Shown: in pieces, positions 37,074 to 45,980 of the stretch
How the letters are laid out: each line of letters opens with the position of its first letter
How positions within the stretch are numbered: the first letter of the stretch is position 1
Assembly (NCBI RefSeq): GCF_000817815.1
Contig: NZ_JPRD01000008.1
Location: forward strand, 124,001 to 188,000
Direction of reading: 5' to 3'
Source of the DNA: Vibrio owensii CAIM 1854 = LMG 25443
GTDB taxonomy: Bacteria; Pseudomonadota; Gammaproteobacteria; Enterobacterales; Vibrionaceae
Length of the DNA stretch: 64,000 bases
Notes under the pieces: model-generated
The model's input: the letters and a program-made list of their open reading frames with translations, nothing else
Told to the model about the DNA's origin: nothing
Database searches by the model: none
Position numbers and translations under genes: made by a program

Positions 37074-38257
37074 ACTGCCTCCTGTTTGCTATCTGTTGAG
37101 GACGAGCTATTTAACAAAGCTGTATTACGATGTTTTGCTAATAACGCTGCCGTCATCAGTAGCGGGATAATGTACCCAACCATCGGCCAGAGTGAGCCAA
37201 TTGACTGTGTCGCACTCGCGCCGTAGCTTGCTTGATCCACTTGAACTTCGATGTAATGTGTAATTGGCAGTAATCCTCGCCATGCTTGCGCTAACGCGTT
37301 CATGTCGGAAACCGGGAAGGTTATCCCCATAAATGCAAAGCTCGGTGCGGTAAATGCGCCAGCAAAGCTCATCGCACGTGCTGGGTCCATCGATAGGAAG
37401 AAGAACAACGCTCCCATGATGATGCATGCGATAGTCGTTACGAACTGCGCTAATAACATCACTAAGTAACTGCCTTCCATCGGCCAATCAAGCACCACAT
37501 AAAACCAAACTAAGAACAGTGCACTTTGTGCCATAAAGACAGGAATGTACTGGCTTAGAATTTTGCTTAGTCGAGTGAAAGGGCGATCGCCTAAGAACGC
37601 GAAGCTGTTGTTGCCATTTCCATAAAGACGAAAATGCGCTGCGAGGATCAAAATGGTGCTGACCACGACACAGATCTGCCAGATCGCCGGAACAATCGCT
37701 GTTACCAAAAACTGAGCGTAGTTGGTGTTGCGGTTGAACAAGGCCGTAATCTGAGTCGAAATTGGCACGGCTTGGCCAATAGCAGCAAGTGTTGTGGTGT
37801 TGCCTTTTGCTAGGTTACCCATTGTTTCTAGCTGAGCATCAAAATACCCTTGAGACTGCGCGACCGCCGAGTTGATCAGTTTTGCAACCAAAATGTATTG
37901 GCTGTTGAAGAAGACCGATAGCTGCGGTTGCCGATGCAAAAGAATGTCTTGGTCAAATTGAGGGGGAATCACAGCATAAGCGTAGATATCACCCTCGATC
38001 ATTGCGTTCTTCGCTTCTGTTGAACTGGTGTAGTGGTAATCAACAGAAAGAGTGGAAGAGGCATCAAGAGACTGAATCATCTTGCGTGACAATTGCGAGT
38101 GCTGCAAATCAACCACACCAATCGGGAGATCTCTGGCAATACCTGCAGAGAACACGCCCCAAATAGTGACGGCCAATAAGATCGGCACCCATGTCAGGCA
38201 AGATAACAACCATTTATCGCGCCGCAGGATTTGTCGTTGTGAGATTTGAATCGTCAT
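37070..38257 (-). CDS. ABC-2 type permease (first of a pair)
   Basis: A 395-residue inner-membrane protein of the same layout as its neighbour: N-terminal span (LLSCLTWVPILLAVTIWGVF), periplasmic domain, then five spans with FAFMGITFPVSDMNALAQAWRG. No ATP-binding motifs are seen. It follows the membrane-fusion gene by 18 bases. The operon has no ATPase gene, so the energy source is either a protein encoded elsewhere or different from classical ABC transport. Confidence 0.85.
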   Translation of the reverse strand: MTIQISQRQILRRDKWLLSCLTWVPILLAVTIWGVFSAGIARDLPIGVVDLQHSQLSRKMIQSLDASSTLSVDYHYTSSTEAKNAMIEGDIYAYAVIPPQFDQDILLHRQPQLSVFFNSQYILVAKLINSAVAQSQGYFDAQLETMGNLAKGNTTTLAAIGQAVPISTQITALFNRNTNYAQFLVTAIVPAIWQICVVVSTILILAAHFRLYGNGNNSFAFLGDRPFTRLSKILSQYIPVFMAQSALFLVWFYVVLDWPMEGSYLVMLLAQFVTTIACIIMGALFFFLSMDPARAMSFAGAFTAPSFAFMGITFPVSDMNALAQAWRGLLPITHYIEVQVDQASYGASATQSIGSLWPMVGYIIPLLMTAALLAKHRNTALLNSSSSTDSKQEAV

Positions 38258-38275
38258 AGTTTTAAACCAACGCGA

Positions 38276-39256
38276 TTACAGCTCAACCACAACACTCATG
38301 CCCATGCGTAGCTCAGGCTCTGGTTGGGTAGGGCGAGCTTCCACTTCAAATGTGCGAAGATCAAAACCTTTCGATGCGTCTGTCGCGCGCCATGTAGCAA
38401 AATCACCCATTACGGCAACGTGAGTCACTTTAAATTCAACGTCTTTATCCAGTGCTGGTAGGTAAGCTTTGAAAGTCGTGCCTTTGGTGAAGTGTTTGAG
38501 CAAATTTTCGCGTACGTTCAGTGTCGCCCAAGAATCTTGGGTATCAATAACCGTCACAACCGGGAAGCCTTGAGGTGCCAGTTCGCCGCTTTGCAATAGA
38601 ACTTGAGAGACTTCACCATCAAACCAGCTGAAGATTTGCGTGTCTTTTGCGTACGCTTTTACTTCCGCTACTGCGCCAGCCGCCATGCGTGCTTTCTCTG
38701 CTGCAGCGACTTTGGTTTCGCTACGCGCGCCTTCTTTCGCCATGTTGTACATTTGGAATGCTGCGCTTTCGGTGTATTTCGATGCTTGCCATTGCGTCAT
38801 CGCTTCATCGCGTTTTTGCTCTGCGACTACGCCATCTTTATAAAGGTTGTTTACACGTTGGTAGGTCTTTTCCATCAAATCTGCCGCCGCTTTCGCTTTC
38901 AACCATTGGTCTTTTGCGGCTTGAATTTGTTGCTCACGTGCGCCTTTTTCTGCTTCTAATGCTAGTGCGCCAGCGGCTTTTTCACCCGCTTTTGCTTGTT
39001 CCAATTTTGCTTCGATTTCTGGGCTGTGAAGGGTAAAGATCAACTGACCTTTTTCGACATCATCGCCTTTACGCACCATGACTTCATCAATACGACCTGG
39101 GACTTTAGAAGAGATGCTGTATTGCTGCGCTTCAATCAACCCTTGTAGACGTGCTGGTTCCGGTTGATACGCTTGGTAGAACTGGTAACCAACCCAAGAA
39201 GCGACGCCCAAAGCACAAAGTGATAGTAGAGCGGGTTTTAGAGATTTTGCTGCCAT
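38276..39256 (-). CDS. HlyD-family membrane fusion protein
   Basis: A 326-residue periplasmic adaptor anchored by an N-terminal span (about 10-28). The lipoyl half-motifs (VPGRIDEVMVRKGDDVEKGQLI near 50-72 and the later QVLLQSGELAPQGFPV) enclose a long charged coiled-coil hairpin (about 80-200, rich in A, E and K). It links the inner-membrane permeases to the TolC-like channel. It lies four bases after the TolC-like gene and 18 before the first permease, so the set is one operon. It belongs to the YhiI/EmrA-like branch. Confidence 0.9.
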   Translation of the reverse strand: MAAKSLKPALLSLCALGVASWVGYQFYQAYQPEPARLQGLIEAQQYSISSKVPGRIDEVMVRKGDDVEKGQLIFTLHSPEIEAKLEQAKAGEKAAGALALEAEKGAREQQIQAAKDQWLKAKAAADLMEKTYQRVNNLYKDGVVAEQKRDEAMTQWQASKYTESAAFQMYNMAKEGARSETKVAAAEKARMAAGAVAEVKAYAKDTQIFSWFDGEVSQVLLQSGELAPQGFPVVTVIDTQDSWATLNVRENLLKHFTKGTTFKAYLPALDKDVEFKVTHVAVMGDFATWRATDASKGFDLRTFEVEARPTQPEPELRMGMSVVVEL

Positions 39257-39259
39257 GAC

Positions 39260-40675
39260 TTATTTTGCCTCTTTGGATGCTGATGCTGGAACGTAAGCAG
39301 TATGTTGGTATTGAGCGAAGCTGTTCATTTCGCTGCTCAGTGCTAATAGTTTGGTTAAAGAAATCAGATAACGGAAACGTGCTGCTGATTGCTGTGTCTC
39401 TACGCTGGCGACATACAGTTGCGCGTCAACGACATCCAAAGAGGACGATAAGCCCTGAGTGAAGGCTTTTTCGCGCAAGCGTAGGTTCTCGTCTGCAAGG
39501 GCGATACTCGATTCTAGCCCCTGCACTTCATCAATGGCTTGTTGTGCTTCGAGATACGTTTTTTGTACCAGAAGTGACAAATCTTGCTTCGCTTGAGATT
39601 TTAGCGCATCGACTTGCGTGACCATGCTTTGCGCCGCTTTTACTTTCTCGCTACGACCAGTGGATTCGATAAGCGGAATATTTACGCCGACGCCAACTAA
39701 CCAATCCGGTTTCATTTGGCTGGCAAGGGAGTCATCTTCATACAGGCTGTAATCACCGTATAGGTAAACTTCTGGGTAGTATTTGCCTTTTTCAGCTTTG
39801 ATTAGACTTGATGCTTGTTTGTGTTTGGCATCCAACAAATCTAAGCCCGGGTAGGTCAGCAGTGTTTGATCAACAAATGCGCTCAACGGCGGCAGGTTAT
39901 TGTTGATAAACAGCGTTTCTGAAGGTTCTACAGAATCGTTCTGCGCTAAGATCTTGCCAAGAGCCGCTTGCGCGATACTCAGATCACTGGCTGCTTTGCG
40001 TGTTTCGACTTTGGCTTTGTCTAATGAGGCTTCGGCTTGAAGGCGTTCAACGCGAGCGATTTGGCCTTGTTCTTCCATCTTAATCGCAAAGTCGCGGTGT
40101 TTGGTTAAGCCTTTCTCTACTGCTTGGCGCGTTGCCAACACTTCTTTTGCTAGGACCACGGAGAAGTAGTATTTGGAGAGATCTTCAAAGCGCGCTTGTT
40201 GCTCCATCGCGAGCTGGCTTTTCGCCTCGTCTGTTTTACCTTCTGCTGCTGATTGAGCGGCATTGATTCGACCACCAGTGAAGATTGGCCAAATAGCACG
40301 AATAGAAGAGGAGAAGATGTCACGCTCTGTGATCGTCGATGTGGTATTCGCAAGCGCACTAAAAATAGGTTGGAAAACAGGTGGCACGCTAATGTGTTGC
40401 CCAGTGCTATCGAGAATCTGCTGCCCGGACAAGGTGACGTCTGTATCTAAACGCGTGTAGTTCGCGCCGATGCTTACTTGCGGTAAGTTGAGGTTATCTG
40501 TCGCGCTTTGTTGGTATTCGTAACTTTCTACGTTGGCACGTTGCGCTTTAAGGGAATAGTTGTTTTCTAACAACAATTTCCATGCATCATCGAATGTGAT
40601 GGGAGCAGAGTGACAGGCAAGAGAAATCGAGCTGCTGAGAATGCCCAAAATCCAGAACTTTCCGGTTTGTTTCAT
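39260..40675 (-). CDS. TolC-family outer membrane efflux channel
   Basis: First gene of the operon, 471 residues. A signal peptide (about 1-22, ending in SLACHSA) is followed by two outer-membrane-efflux repeats with the usual long helices (SLKAQRANVESYEYQQSATDN, and LDKAKVETRKAASDLSIAQAAL). The C-terminal half repeats the strand-helix pattern (TYLEAQQAIDEVQGLESSIALADENLRLR). It provides the exit duct for the substrate carried by the following adaptor and permeases. No regulator is adjacent. Confidence 0.88.
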   Translation of the reverse strand: MKQTGKFWILGILSSSISLACHSAPITFDDAWKLLLENNYSLKAQRANVESYEYQQSATDNLNLPQVSIGANYTRLDTDVTLSGQQILDSTGQHISVPPVFQPIFSALANTTSTITERDIFSSSIRAIWPIFTGGRINAAQSAAEGKTDEAKSQLAMEQQARFEDLSKYYFSVVLAKEVLATRQAVEKGLTKHRDFAIKMEEQGQIARVERLQAEASLDKAKVETRKAASDLSIAQAALGKILAQNDSVEPSETLFINNNLPPLSAFVDQTLLTYPGLDLLDAKHKQASSLIKAEKGKYYPEVYLYGDYSLYEDDSLASQMKPDWLVGVGVNIPLIESTGRSEKVKAAQSMVTQVDALKSQAKQDLSLLVQKTYLEAQQAIDEVQGLESSIALADENLRLREKAFTQGLSSSLDVVDAQLYVASVETQQSAARFRYLISLTKLLALSSEMNSFAQYQHTAYVPASASKEAK

Positions 40676-40767
40676 AGTGGCTACTTTGCTTTAGAGTATT
40701 AGCTCTAATATAAAGTATTCATTAGAAAGTGTTAAGTGATTGGATAAAAGAATTGTTGGAGAAATGT

Positions 40768-40800
40768 TGCGCCCAATTAAGTGGGGCTTAGTTGGGCGCA
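40768..40800. terminator. Strong hairpin between the 40826 gene and the efflux operon
   Basis: TGCGCCCAATTAAG / CTTAGTTGGGCGCA, 14-base arms with one mismatch and a TGGGG loop. It lies downstream of the minus-strand gene ending at 40826. There is no clear T-tract, so it may be a terminator or an RNA-stabilising hairpin. Confidence 0.5.
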
Positions 40801-40825
40801 GCGTTATTACGTGTTTTCTACTGTT

Positions 40826-41053
40826 TCACTTCATGGAAGGGCAGTGAAATTCTGCTCTCCACTCAAGCTGACGAGAACCTCGCATTGTATTCAGCAAGTC
40901 TTTACCACTCATCTGTGGGAATGACAGCAGCACCTTAAGATCTGCGGAGCTAGCATCACTCTTTTCATAAGCTCTGACGTGTGTAAACGTTGAATACATA
41001 TTCTCTGACAGCATGGCCTTATTCAGGCAAATTCCAAATGTATCGCGTTCCAT
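40826..41053 (-). CDS. Small unknown protein
   Basis: A 75-residue ORF with GAAGGA in position before its ATG. It has no signal peptide or membrane span and no recognised family. The centre (SADLKVLLSFPQMSGKDLLNTMRGSRQLEW) is helix-like. Followed by the hairpin at 40768. Function unknown. Confidence 0.5.
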   Translation of the reverse strand: MERDTFGICLNKAMLSENMYSTFTHVRAYEKSDASSADLKVLLSFPQMSGKDLLNTMRGSRQLEWRAEFHCPSMK

Positions 41054-41617
41054 GTTTTGGTGTTCCTTCTAACTATAAAAGCACCTCTGTTTATAGTTAT
41101 TGCAGTGCAGATGGTGTCTAAGTGTTTGTCCTACGGTCAGTGTTTGTATTTTTATCAATGTATCTTCAAATTTTCTGACGCAAGTGTTGAGCGTTAAATA
41201 GACTTCCAGTTGGCTGCTTTCTTTGTTCGAAGCTCTAGTAGGCTTCTTGACTAAAAATTATACGACGGAAAGTCTAAAAACGCCTCAAAAACCGCTCAAA
41301 TTGGTGTGATCATGTTCAAGATTTGGATGGCAATTTATGTATGATGTTGAATAAATAACAACATTATTTGGCTGGCGATATGATTTGTTTTTGATATTTC
41401 ATGGCGGCTATAAATTGAGCGTTGAGACTGCGGTTAAACGCGCCGTGATTGAAAGTGACGAAGACGTCGAGTTGTGCCGTTTCACGCAAGTTGGAAACGT
41501 TGCTGTTTTTTGCGGGGTGTCAGAGTTTTAATCAACAATGGTCGCTAAATTAGACTCAAGTAATCCCATTGCATTTCTTCGCTTCTCTCATTTTTAAGCG
41601 CTAAAGGTACCAGTTTC
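41054..41617. other. Intergenic region with a small frame at 41355-41531
   Basis: No large gene in 564 bp. On the plus strand an open frame (41355-41531; possible TTG starts at 41385 and 41391) encodes HGGYKLSVETAVKRAVIESD and then CRFTQVGNVAVFCGVSEF. It has no ATG and no convincing ribosome site, so it is more likely a gene relic than a gene. Confidence 0.3.
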
Positions 41618-42805
41618 ATGACCACGAATTCTTATAATTTCACCACAACGTTAGATCGAAAAAACAGCTTTGCTGCGAAGACAAACCACCAGATAGTCAA
41701 AGATTTTTTAGGGGTGAATTATTACGATGACACCATTTCCCTCTGGGGGGCGGATATGGATTTTGAGTGTGCGCCAGCAATAACTCGCGCGCTGACTAAT
41801 CGAGCGATGCAAGGCACTTTGGGTTATACACAGCAGACTGAACCGTATTATAACAGCGTCATCAATTGGTATGGCCGACGTCATAATATGTCGATTGAGC
41901 AGGATTGGATTGTGTACAGTGCCGGAACCGTTTCTGCGGTTCGTAATGTGATTCGAGCCTTCAGTAAAGAAGGGGAAGGCGTCATTATTCAGCCTCCGGT
42001 GTATTACCCGTTCCAATTGCAGATTCAAGAGACCAACCGTGAAGTCGTGCGAAACCATCTGATTAAAGATCAGAACAACCAATACAGCATTGATTTGGTG
42101 GACTTTGAAGAAAAGTGCAAAGACCCGAACAACAAGATCTTTATTTACTGCAACCCTCACAACCCGACTGGCAATATTTGGTCTGCGGAAGTCACGCAGT
42201 CTCTTCTTAAGATTTGTGCAGACAACGATGTGCTGTTTTTCTCGGATGAAATACACGCGGATTTGATTCGCAAAGACAGCTCGTTTACTTCTGCCCTTAA
42301 CTTGGAACACAGTGAAAATAGCATCATCGCAACGGCGGTAAACAAAACGTTTAACGTCGCTGGGCTACATATTACTAACTTGGTCATCAAGAACGCATCG
42401 CATAGGGAGACATTGAACAACTACACAGGAAAGGTAGGCATGTCTCCGTTTGCATTGGACGCGACGATTGCTGCATTCAACGAAGAAGAGCAGTGGGTAG
42501 AAGAGGTCAATAACGTTATCGACACGAATTTGGCTTTGATGGCGTCTTTCATTGAACAACGCATTCCAAAAAGCCAATTTTATGTCCCTGAAGCGACTTA
42601 TCTGGCGTGGCTAGATTTCTCTGAGTTTGGGTTAGAAGAAGCTGACTTGCTCAATCTACTGGCTGATGAAGCCCACTTGGTTCTCGAAGGTGGCAGCATG
42701 TTCGGCGAAATGGGACGAGGCTTTATTCGTATGAATGTGGCTTGTCCGACTGCGGTGATTGAGGAAGCACTGGAGCGTTTAGAGCGCGTTTTTGCTTCTC
42801 GATAA
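41618..42805 (+). CDS. PatB/MalY-type PLP-dependent aminotransferase (cystathionine beta-lyase)
   Basis: A 395-residue fold-type I PLP enzyme. The pattern SLWGADMDFECAPAITRAL, then a YCNPHNPTGNIW phosphate-loop region, FSDEIHADLI (the PLP-binding Asp) and the Schiff-base lysine in NKTFNVAGLH (K about 238) is typical of PatB/MalY C-S lyases. These cleave cystathionine or cysteine to pyruvate, ammonia and a thiol. It stands alone; a hairpin of GGTCAGG / CCTGACC at 42816-42844 may terminate it. Confidence 0.85.
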   Translation: MTTNSYNFTTTLDRKNSFAAKTNHQIVKDFLGVNYYDDTISLWGADMDFECAPAITRALTNRAMQGTLGYTQQTEPYYNSVINWYGRRHNMSIEQDWIVYSAGTVSAVRNVIRAFSKEGEGVIIQPPVYYPFQLQIQETNREVVRNHLIKDQNNQYSIDLVDFEEKCKDPNNKIFIYCNPHNPTGNIWSAEVTQSLLKICADNDVLFFSDEIHADLIRKDSSFTSALNLEHSENSIIATAVNKTFNVAGLHITNLVIKNASHRETLNNYTGKVGMSPFALDATIAAFNEEEQWVEEVNNVIDTNLALMASFIEQRIPKSQFYVPEATYLAWLDFSEFGLEEADLLNLLADEAHLVLEGGSMFGEMGRGFIRMNVACPTAVIEEALERLERVFASR

Positions 42806-42815
42806 AAACCAACAA

Positions 42816-42844
42816 GGTCAGGTGAGATACATGATCGCCTGACC
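42816..42844 (+). terminator. Hairpin after the PatB-like gene
   Basis: GGTCAGG / CCTGACC arms with a 15-base loop, followed by GCTTATCTTTC. No strong T-run, so it is a weak terminator call. Confidence 0.4.
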
Positions 42845-43063
42845 GCTTATCTTTCTGTTTCTGCGTTTTATTCCATCAAGTTTTTCTCCCACTTTTGAAG
42901 TGCTTGTGCTTCTGCTCGATTAGTTATTAATCGGAAACACACGAGATCATTTCGTTCGTTCACAGATTTGTCATTTAGTAAAAGCCTCATTGTTAACTCA
43001 GTGTTAATTTAGAATGTGTCTCCACAATGACGTGGAATGTTCACAACGGTAAGGGATGTATCA

Positions 43064-44683
43064 ATGAGTTGGAGTTCGATCAGCTTTCGTAAGCGCATGC
43101 TCATTATTATGACGTTATCGGGTTTGATTGAACTTCTTATCCTTGTGGCTGCGGGCTTTACTTACCTTAAATTCGATCAAGAACAAGAGATGGGTGAGAA
43201 AGCGCTAGGCGTGGCGCGTTTCTTATCGACATCCCACATTGTCATCGAGATGATCGAATCTCAAAACCCTGAACCATACCAACAGCGATTTCGTGAAATG
43301 ACCGATGCGTTAGGTGCTGCGTTTATTGTTATCGGCGATAAAAATGGCGTGCGTCTGATTCACCCCGTCGACGAACGTATTGGTAAGCCGATGAAAGGCG
43401 GTGATAACCAGAGGGCGCTGGTGGAAGGGAAGTCCTATATCTCTACGGCTCAAGGTTCTTTGGGCTACTCCGTGCGTGGTAAAGCAGCGATTTTTGACCA
43501 GCAAGGCAACATCATTGGGGTGGTTTCTGTCGGTTATCTATTGGAGCGTCTGCAAGACCGCATCGAGCCGTTTCTTGCTTTTCTAATTGTAATGGCACTG
43601 GTTGTGGTTGCAGCCAATGCCGTGGTCTCTAATTATGCGTCACGTAAGTTCCAACGAGCGATCATGGGCTTTGAGCCGGAAGAGATTGGTCGTTTATACG
43701 GTGAATTGGATGTGACTATGAGCACCATTAAAGAAGGGGTGCTCAGTGTTGATGCGCAAGGTGTATTACGCTCAATCAACCGTAGCGCATGCCAAATTCT
43801 AGGCATCGACCGAGAAGCCGCGCTCAACAAACCGTTGACCGATACGCTCCGAGATAGCGATTTGTATACGGTGTTAGAAACAGGACAAGAAGATCACGAC
43901 ATCGAGATCTTCCTCAATCACAAACGCTTAATCGCGAACCGTTCACCGATCTTTGTGGATGGCAAAATCGTCGGTGCCGTATCGAGCTTCCGTTTGCGTG
44001 ATGAAATCAACGAACTCACTGAGCAACTTTCGCAAACCAAAGAGTACGCGGATTTGCTTCGCTCACAAACGCATGAACATAGAAACAAGCTCAACACCAT
44101 TAGCGGCTTGGTTCAAATGGGTGAGCTAGAAGCGGTGCAGCAGCTTATTGGACAAGAGACGGCGCATTACCAAGCGATGATTGAGTTCTTGCGGGACACC
44201 ATTAAAGATCCGCTTATCGCTGGCATGCTTTTAGGCAAAACAGAACGTGCTCGTGAGCTTGGCTTACAACTGGTGGTAGAAGAAGGCAGTCGCCTAGAAC
44301 CGTTACCGGAATGGCTCAACGCCGAAGATTTGGTGACCATTCTTGGCAATCTTGTCGATAACGCATTTGACGCAACTTTGTCTTCTATTCGTGTTGAATC
44401 TGCGTTTGCGTTAGAGCGTCGCAGTATTGATGTGTCTATCAGTGATTACGGAAACGAAGTGATTTTAGAGGTGGTCGACCAAGGTTGTGGGCTACCGGAA
44501 AACATTGAGCCACAAGAGCTCTTGAAAAAGGGCATTTCAACCAAGTCTCGCCAGAATAGAGGGGTAGGACTACACCTTGTGAATCAACTGGCGACGCGTT
44601 ATCACGGTTATGTTGAGATGCTACCAAATACAGAACATGGAACGAGAATTACCGTGTATTTGCCTAAGGAAGAACAAGTATGA
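43064..44683 (+). CDS. CitA/DcuS-family sensor histidine kinase
   Basis: Membrane-bound sensor kinase. The ATG at 43064 is preferred over an upstream in-frame start because AAGGGA lies 8-13 bases before it, giving 539 residues. A first membrane span (about 18-38), a periplasmic single-Cache domain (about 40-165), a second span (about 168-190), a PAS domain (about 215-310) and the kinase core follow. The phosphorylated His is in HEHRNKLNTISG (H337), typical of the CitA/DcuS subgroup that senses di- or tricarboxylates. The N-box (DNAFDA) and G-boxes (DQGCGLPE, GVGLHLV) are intact. It overlaps its response regulator by four bases. Ligand unknown. Confidence 0.88.
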   Translation: MSWSSISFRKRMLIIMTLSGLIELLILVAAGFTYLKFDQEQEMGEKALGVARFLSTSHIVIEMIESQNPEPYQQRFREMTDALGAAFIVIGDKNGVRLIHPVDERIGKPMKGGDNQRALVEGKSYISTAQGSLGYSVRGKAAIFDQQGNIIGVVSVGYLLERLQDRIEPFLAFLIVMALVVVAANAVVSNYASRKFQRAIMGFEPEEIGRLYGELDVTMSTIKEGVLSVDAQGVLRSINRSACQILGIDREAALNKPLTDTLRDSDLYTVLETGQEDHDIEIFLNHKRLIANRSPIFVDGKIVGAVSSFRLRDEINELTEQLSQTKEYADLLRSQTHEHRNKLNTISGLVQMGELEAVQQLIGQETAHYQAMIEFLRDTIKDPLIAGMLLGKTERARELGLQLVVEEGSRLEPLPEWLNAEDLVTILGNLVDNAFDATLSSIRVESAFALERRSIDVSISDYGNEVILEVVDQGCGLPENIEPQELLKKGISTKSRQNRGVGLHLVNQLATRYHGYVEMLPNTEHGTRITVYLPKEEQV

Positions 44684-45366
44684 ATACGGCAACGCGAGTC
44701 ATGATCATCGAGGATGATATTGCCATTGCAGAGCTTCACCACAAGTATCTGAGTCAACTCTCCGGTTTGGAAGTGGTGGGCATAGCAACGACACGGATGG
44801 AAGCAGAAATGCAGTTAGAGATCCTTAAACCAGACCTGTTACTGATGGATGTTTATCTACCAGACGGAACGGGCTTGGAGATTCTCAATACGCTGCGCTC
44901 AAACAATCAAACTTGTGACGTGATTTTAATTACCGCGGCGAGAGATGTGGACACGCTTCAACAAGCGATGCGAGGCGGGGTCGTTGATTATCTACTCAAG
45001 CCCGTTATGTTCCCTCGATTAGAGGCGGCATTGCAAAAGTACATCTCTCAACGCCAACAGCTGAACGTAGCAGAAAGCTTAGACCAGAACTTGGTTGATA
45101 AGATGTTGCAATCAAATACAGGGTCAGACAATGCGCCACAACGCTTACCAAAAGGAATCGATGGCGTAACTTTAGACAAGATTCGTGCTTTGTTTGTTGG
45201 AGAAGGCATGTTTACGGCGGACGAAGCAGGCGAGCAGATTGGTGCTAGCCGAACAACTGCCAGACGTTATCTTGAATACCTGATCAGTTCGGGTGAACTG
45301 GAAGCCGACTTAAACTATGGCACAGTAGGGCGACCAGAGCGCAGCTATAAAAAAGTGATAAGGTAA
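44680..45366 (+). CDS. CitB/DcuR-family response regulator
   Basis: A 228-residue partner of the kinase. The receiver domain (1-120) has the acidic pair D12-D13, the phosphorylated D57 in LLLMDVYLPDG and K in LLKPV. The C-terminus (about 165-225, TADEAGEQIGASRTTARRYLEYL) is the HTH of the CitB family. It probably activates a transporter or catabolic gene for the sensed carboxylate. None is adjacent; a TAXI-type TRAP receptor is at 63862 in this window, but no link can be shown. Confidence 0.9.
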   Translation: MNTATRVMIIEDDIAIAELHHKYLSQLSGLEVVGIATTRMEAEMQLEILKPDLLLMDVYLPDGTGLEILNTLRSNNQTCDVILITAARDVDTLQQAMRGGVVDYLLKPVMFPRLEAALQKYISQRQQLNVAESLDQNLVDKMLQSNTGSDNAPQRLPKGIDGVTLDKIRALFVGEGMFTADEAGEQIGASRTTARRYLEYLISSGELEADLNYGTVGRPERSYKKVIR

Positions 45367-45980
45367 TCATTGTCGTTTTAACTCATAAAGTGGTGGCTTT
45401 TGTCTAGCCATCCTTTCATTTCTAAGTATTAACCACTATCTCCCTGCCTACTTCCCGATAGAACGCTCGGTTATAATTCATTAGGTATCATTCTCAACGA
45501 GTTGCGAATTGAGGAGTAAACTCCAACTGAATCGCATTACTTATGTAATGGATTGCAAATTTGAACATTTATTCTTCAATTTAGAGTTTTTGCTTAAATT
45601 TTATAACTCTCAAGTACTTATTGATTTTTTCTTATTATTCAATGCTTTGTTGCGTATCGTGTAAATTATTTAAACGTTTGCACCGCCAAGTGTTGATGTA
45701 AATCAAATAGTCGTAGACAATACGCCCCCGTGTCGGAAATCTCCTCCGCAGAGTGCAAGGTTGTACTCGAGAGACATAAGCGTTCTAAACGACCTACAAA
45801 TGTTGAAATCCAGACTATGTTTAAGGAGCTCAGCAGTTGCAGTGATTTGGGACTATAGGCTTTACCTATCAACGTAATAGGTAAGACCAATTTTCTATTT
45901 TGGGGTGCCATTGATAGGGTTGGCTCAATCCTTTTAGCCGTATCCGGGCACACAATAAGTACCTCGTTTTTAAGGGAAAG
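45367..45980 (+). promoter_or_regulatory. 614-bp region upstream of zwf
   Basis: No gene is supported. Two small hairpins stand at 45511-45523 (GGAGT / ACTCC) and 45535-45550 (CATTAC / GTAATG). A perfect FNR-type palindrome is at 45693-45706. A 13-base stretch at 45644-45656 equals the IS5-type end motif at 35376, so part of this spacer may be an old insertion relic. Ribosome site AAGGGA lies before zwf. Confidence 0.5.
45693..45706. promoter_or_regulatory. Perfect FNR-type box upstream of zwf
   Basis: TTGATGTAAATCAA matches TTGAT-N4-ATCAA at every position. It lies about 275 bp upstream of the zwf ATG, which is far for direct activation, so a long leader or another promoter is needed. Confidence 0.55.

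Noticed and set aside
45666..45953. Minus-strand ORF of 95 residues upstream of zwf
   Set aside because: No ribosome site, no family pattern; its composition looks like random reading of the leader.
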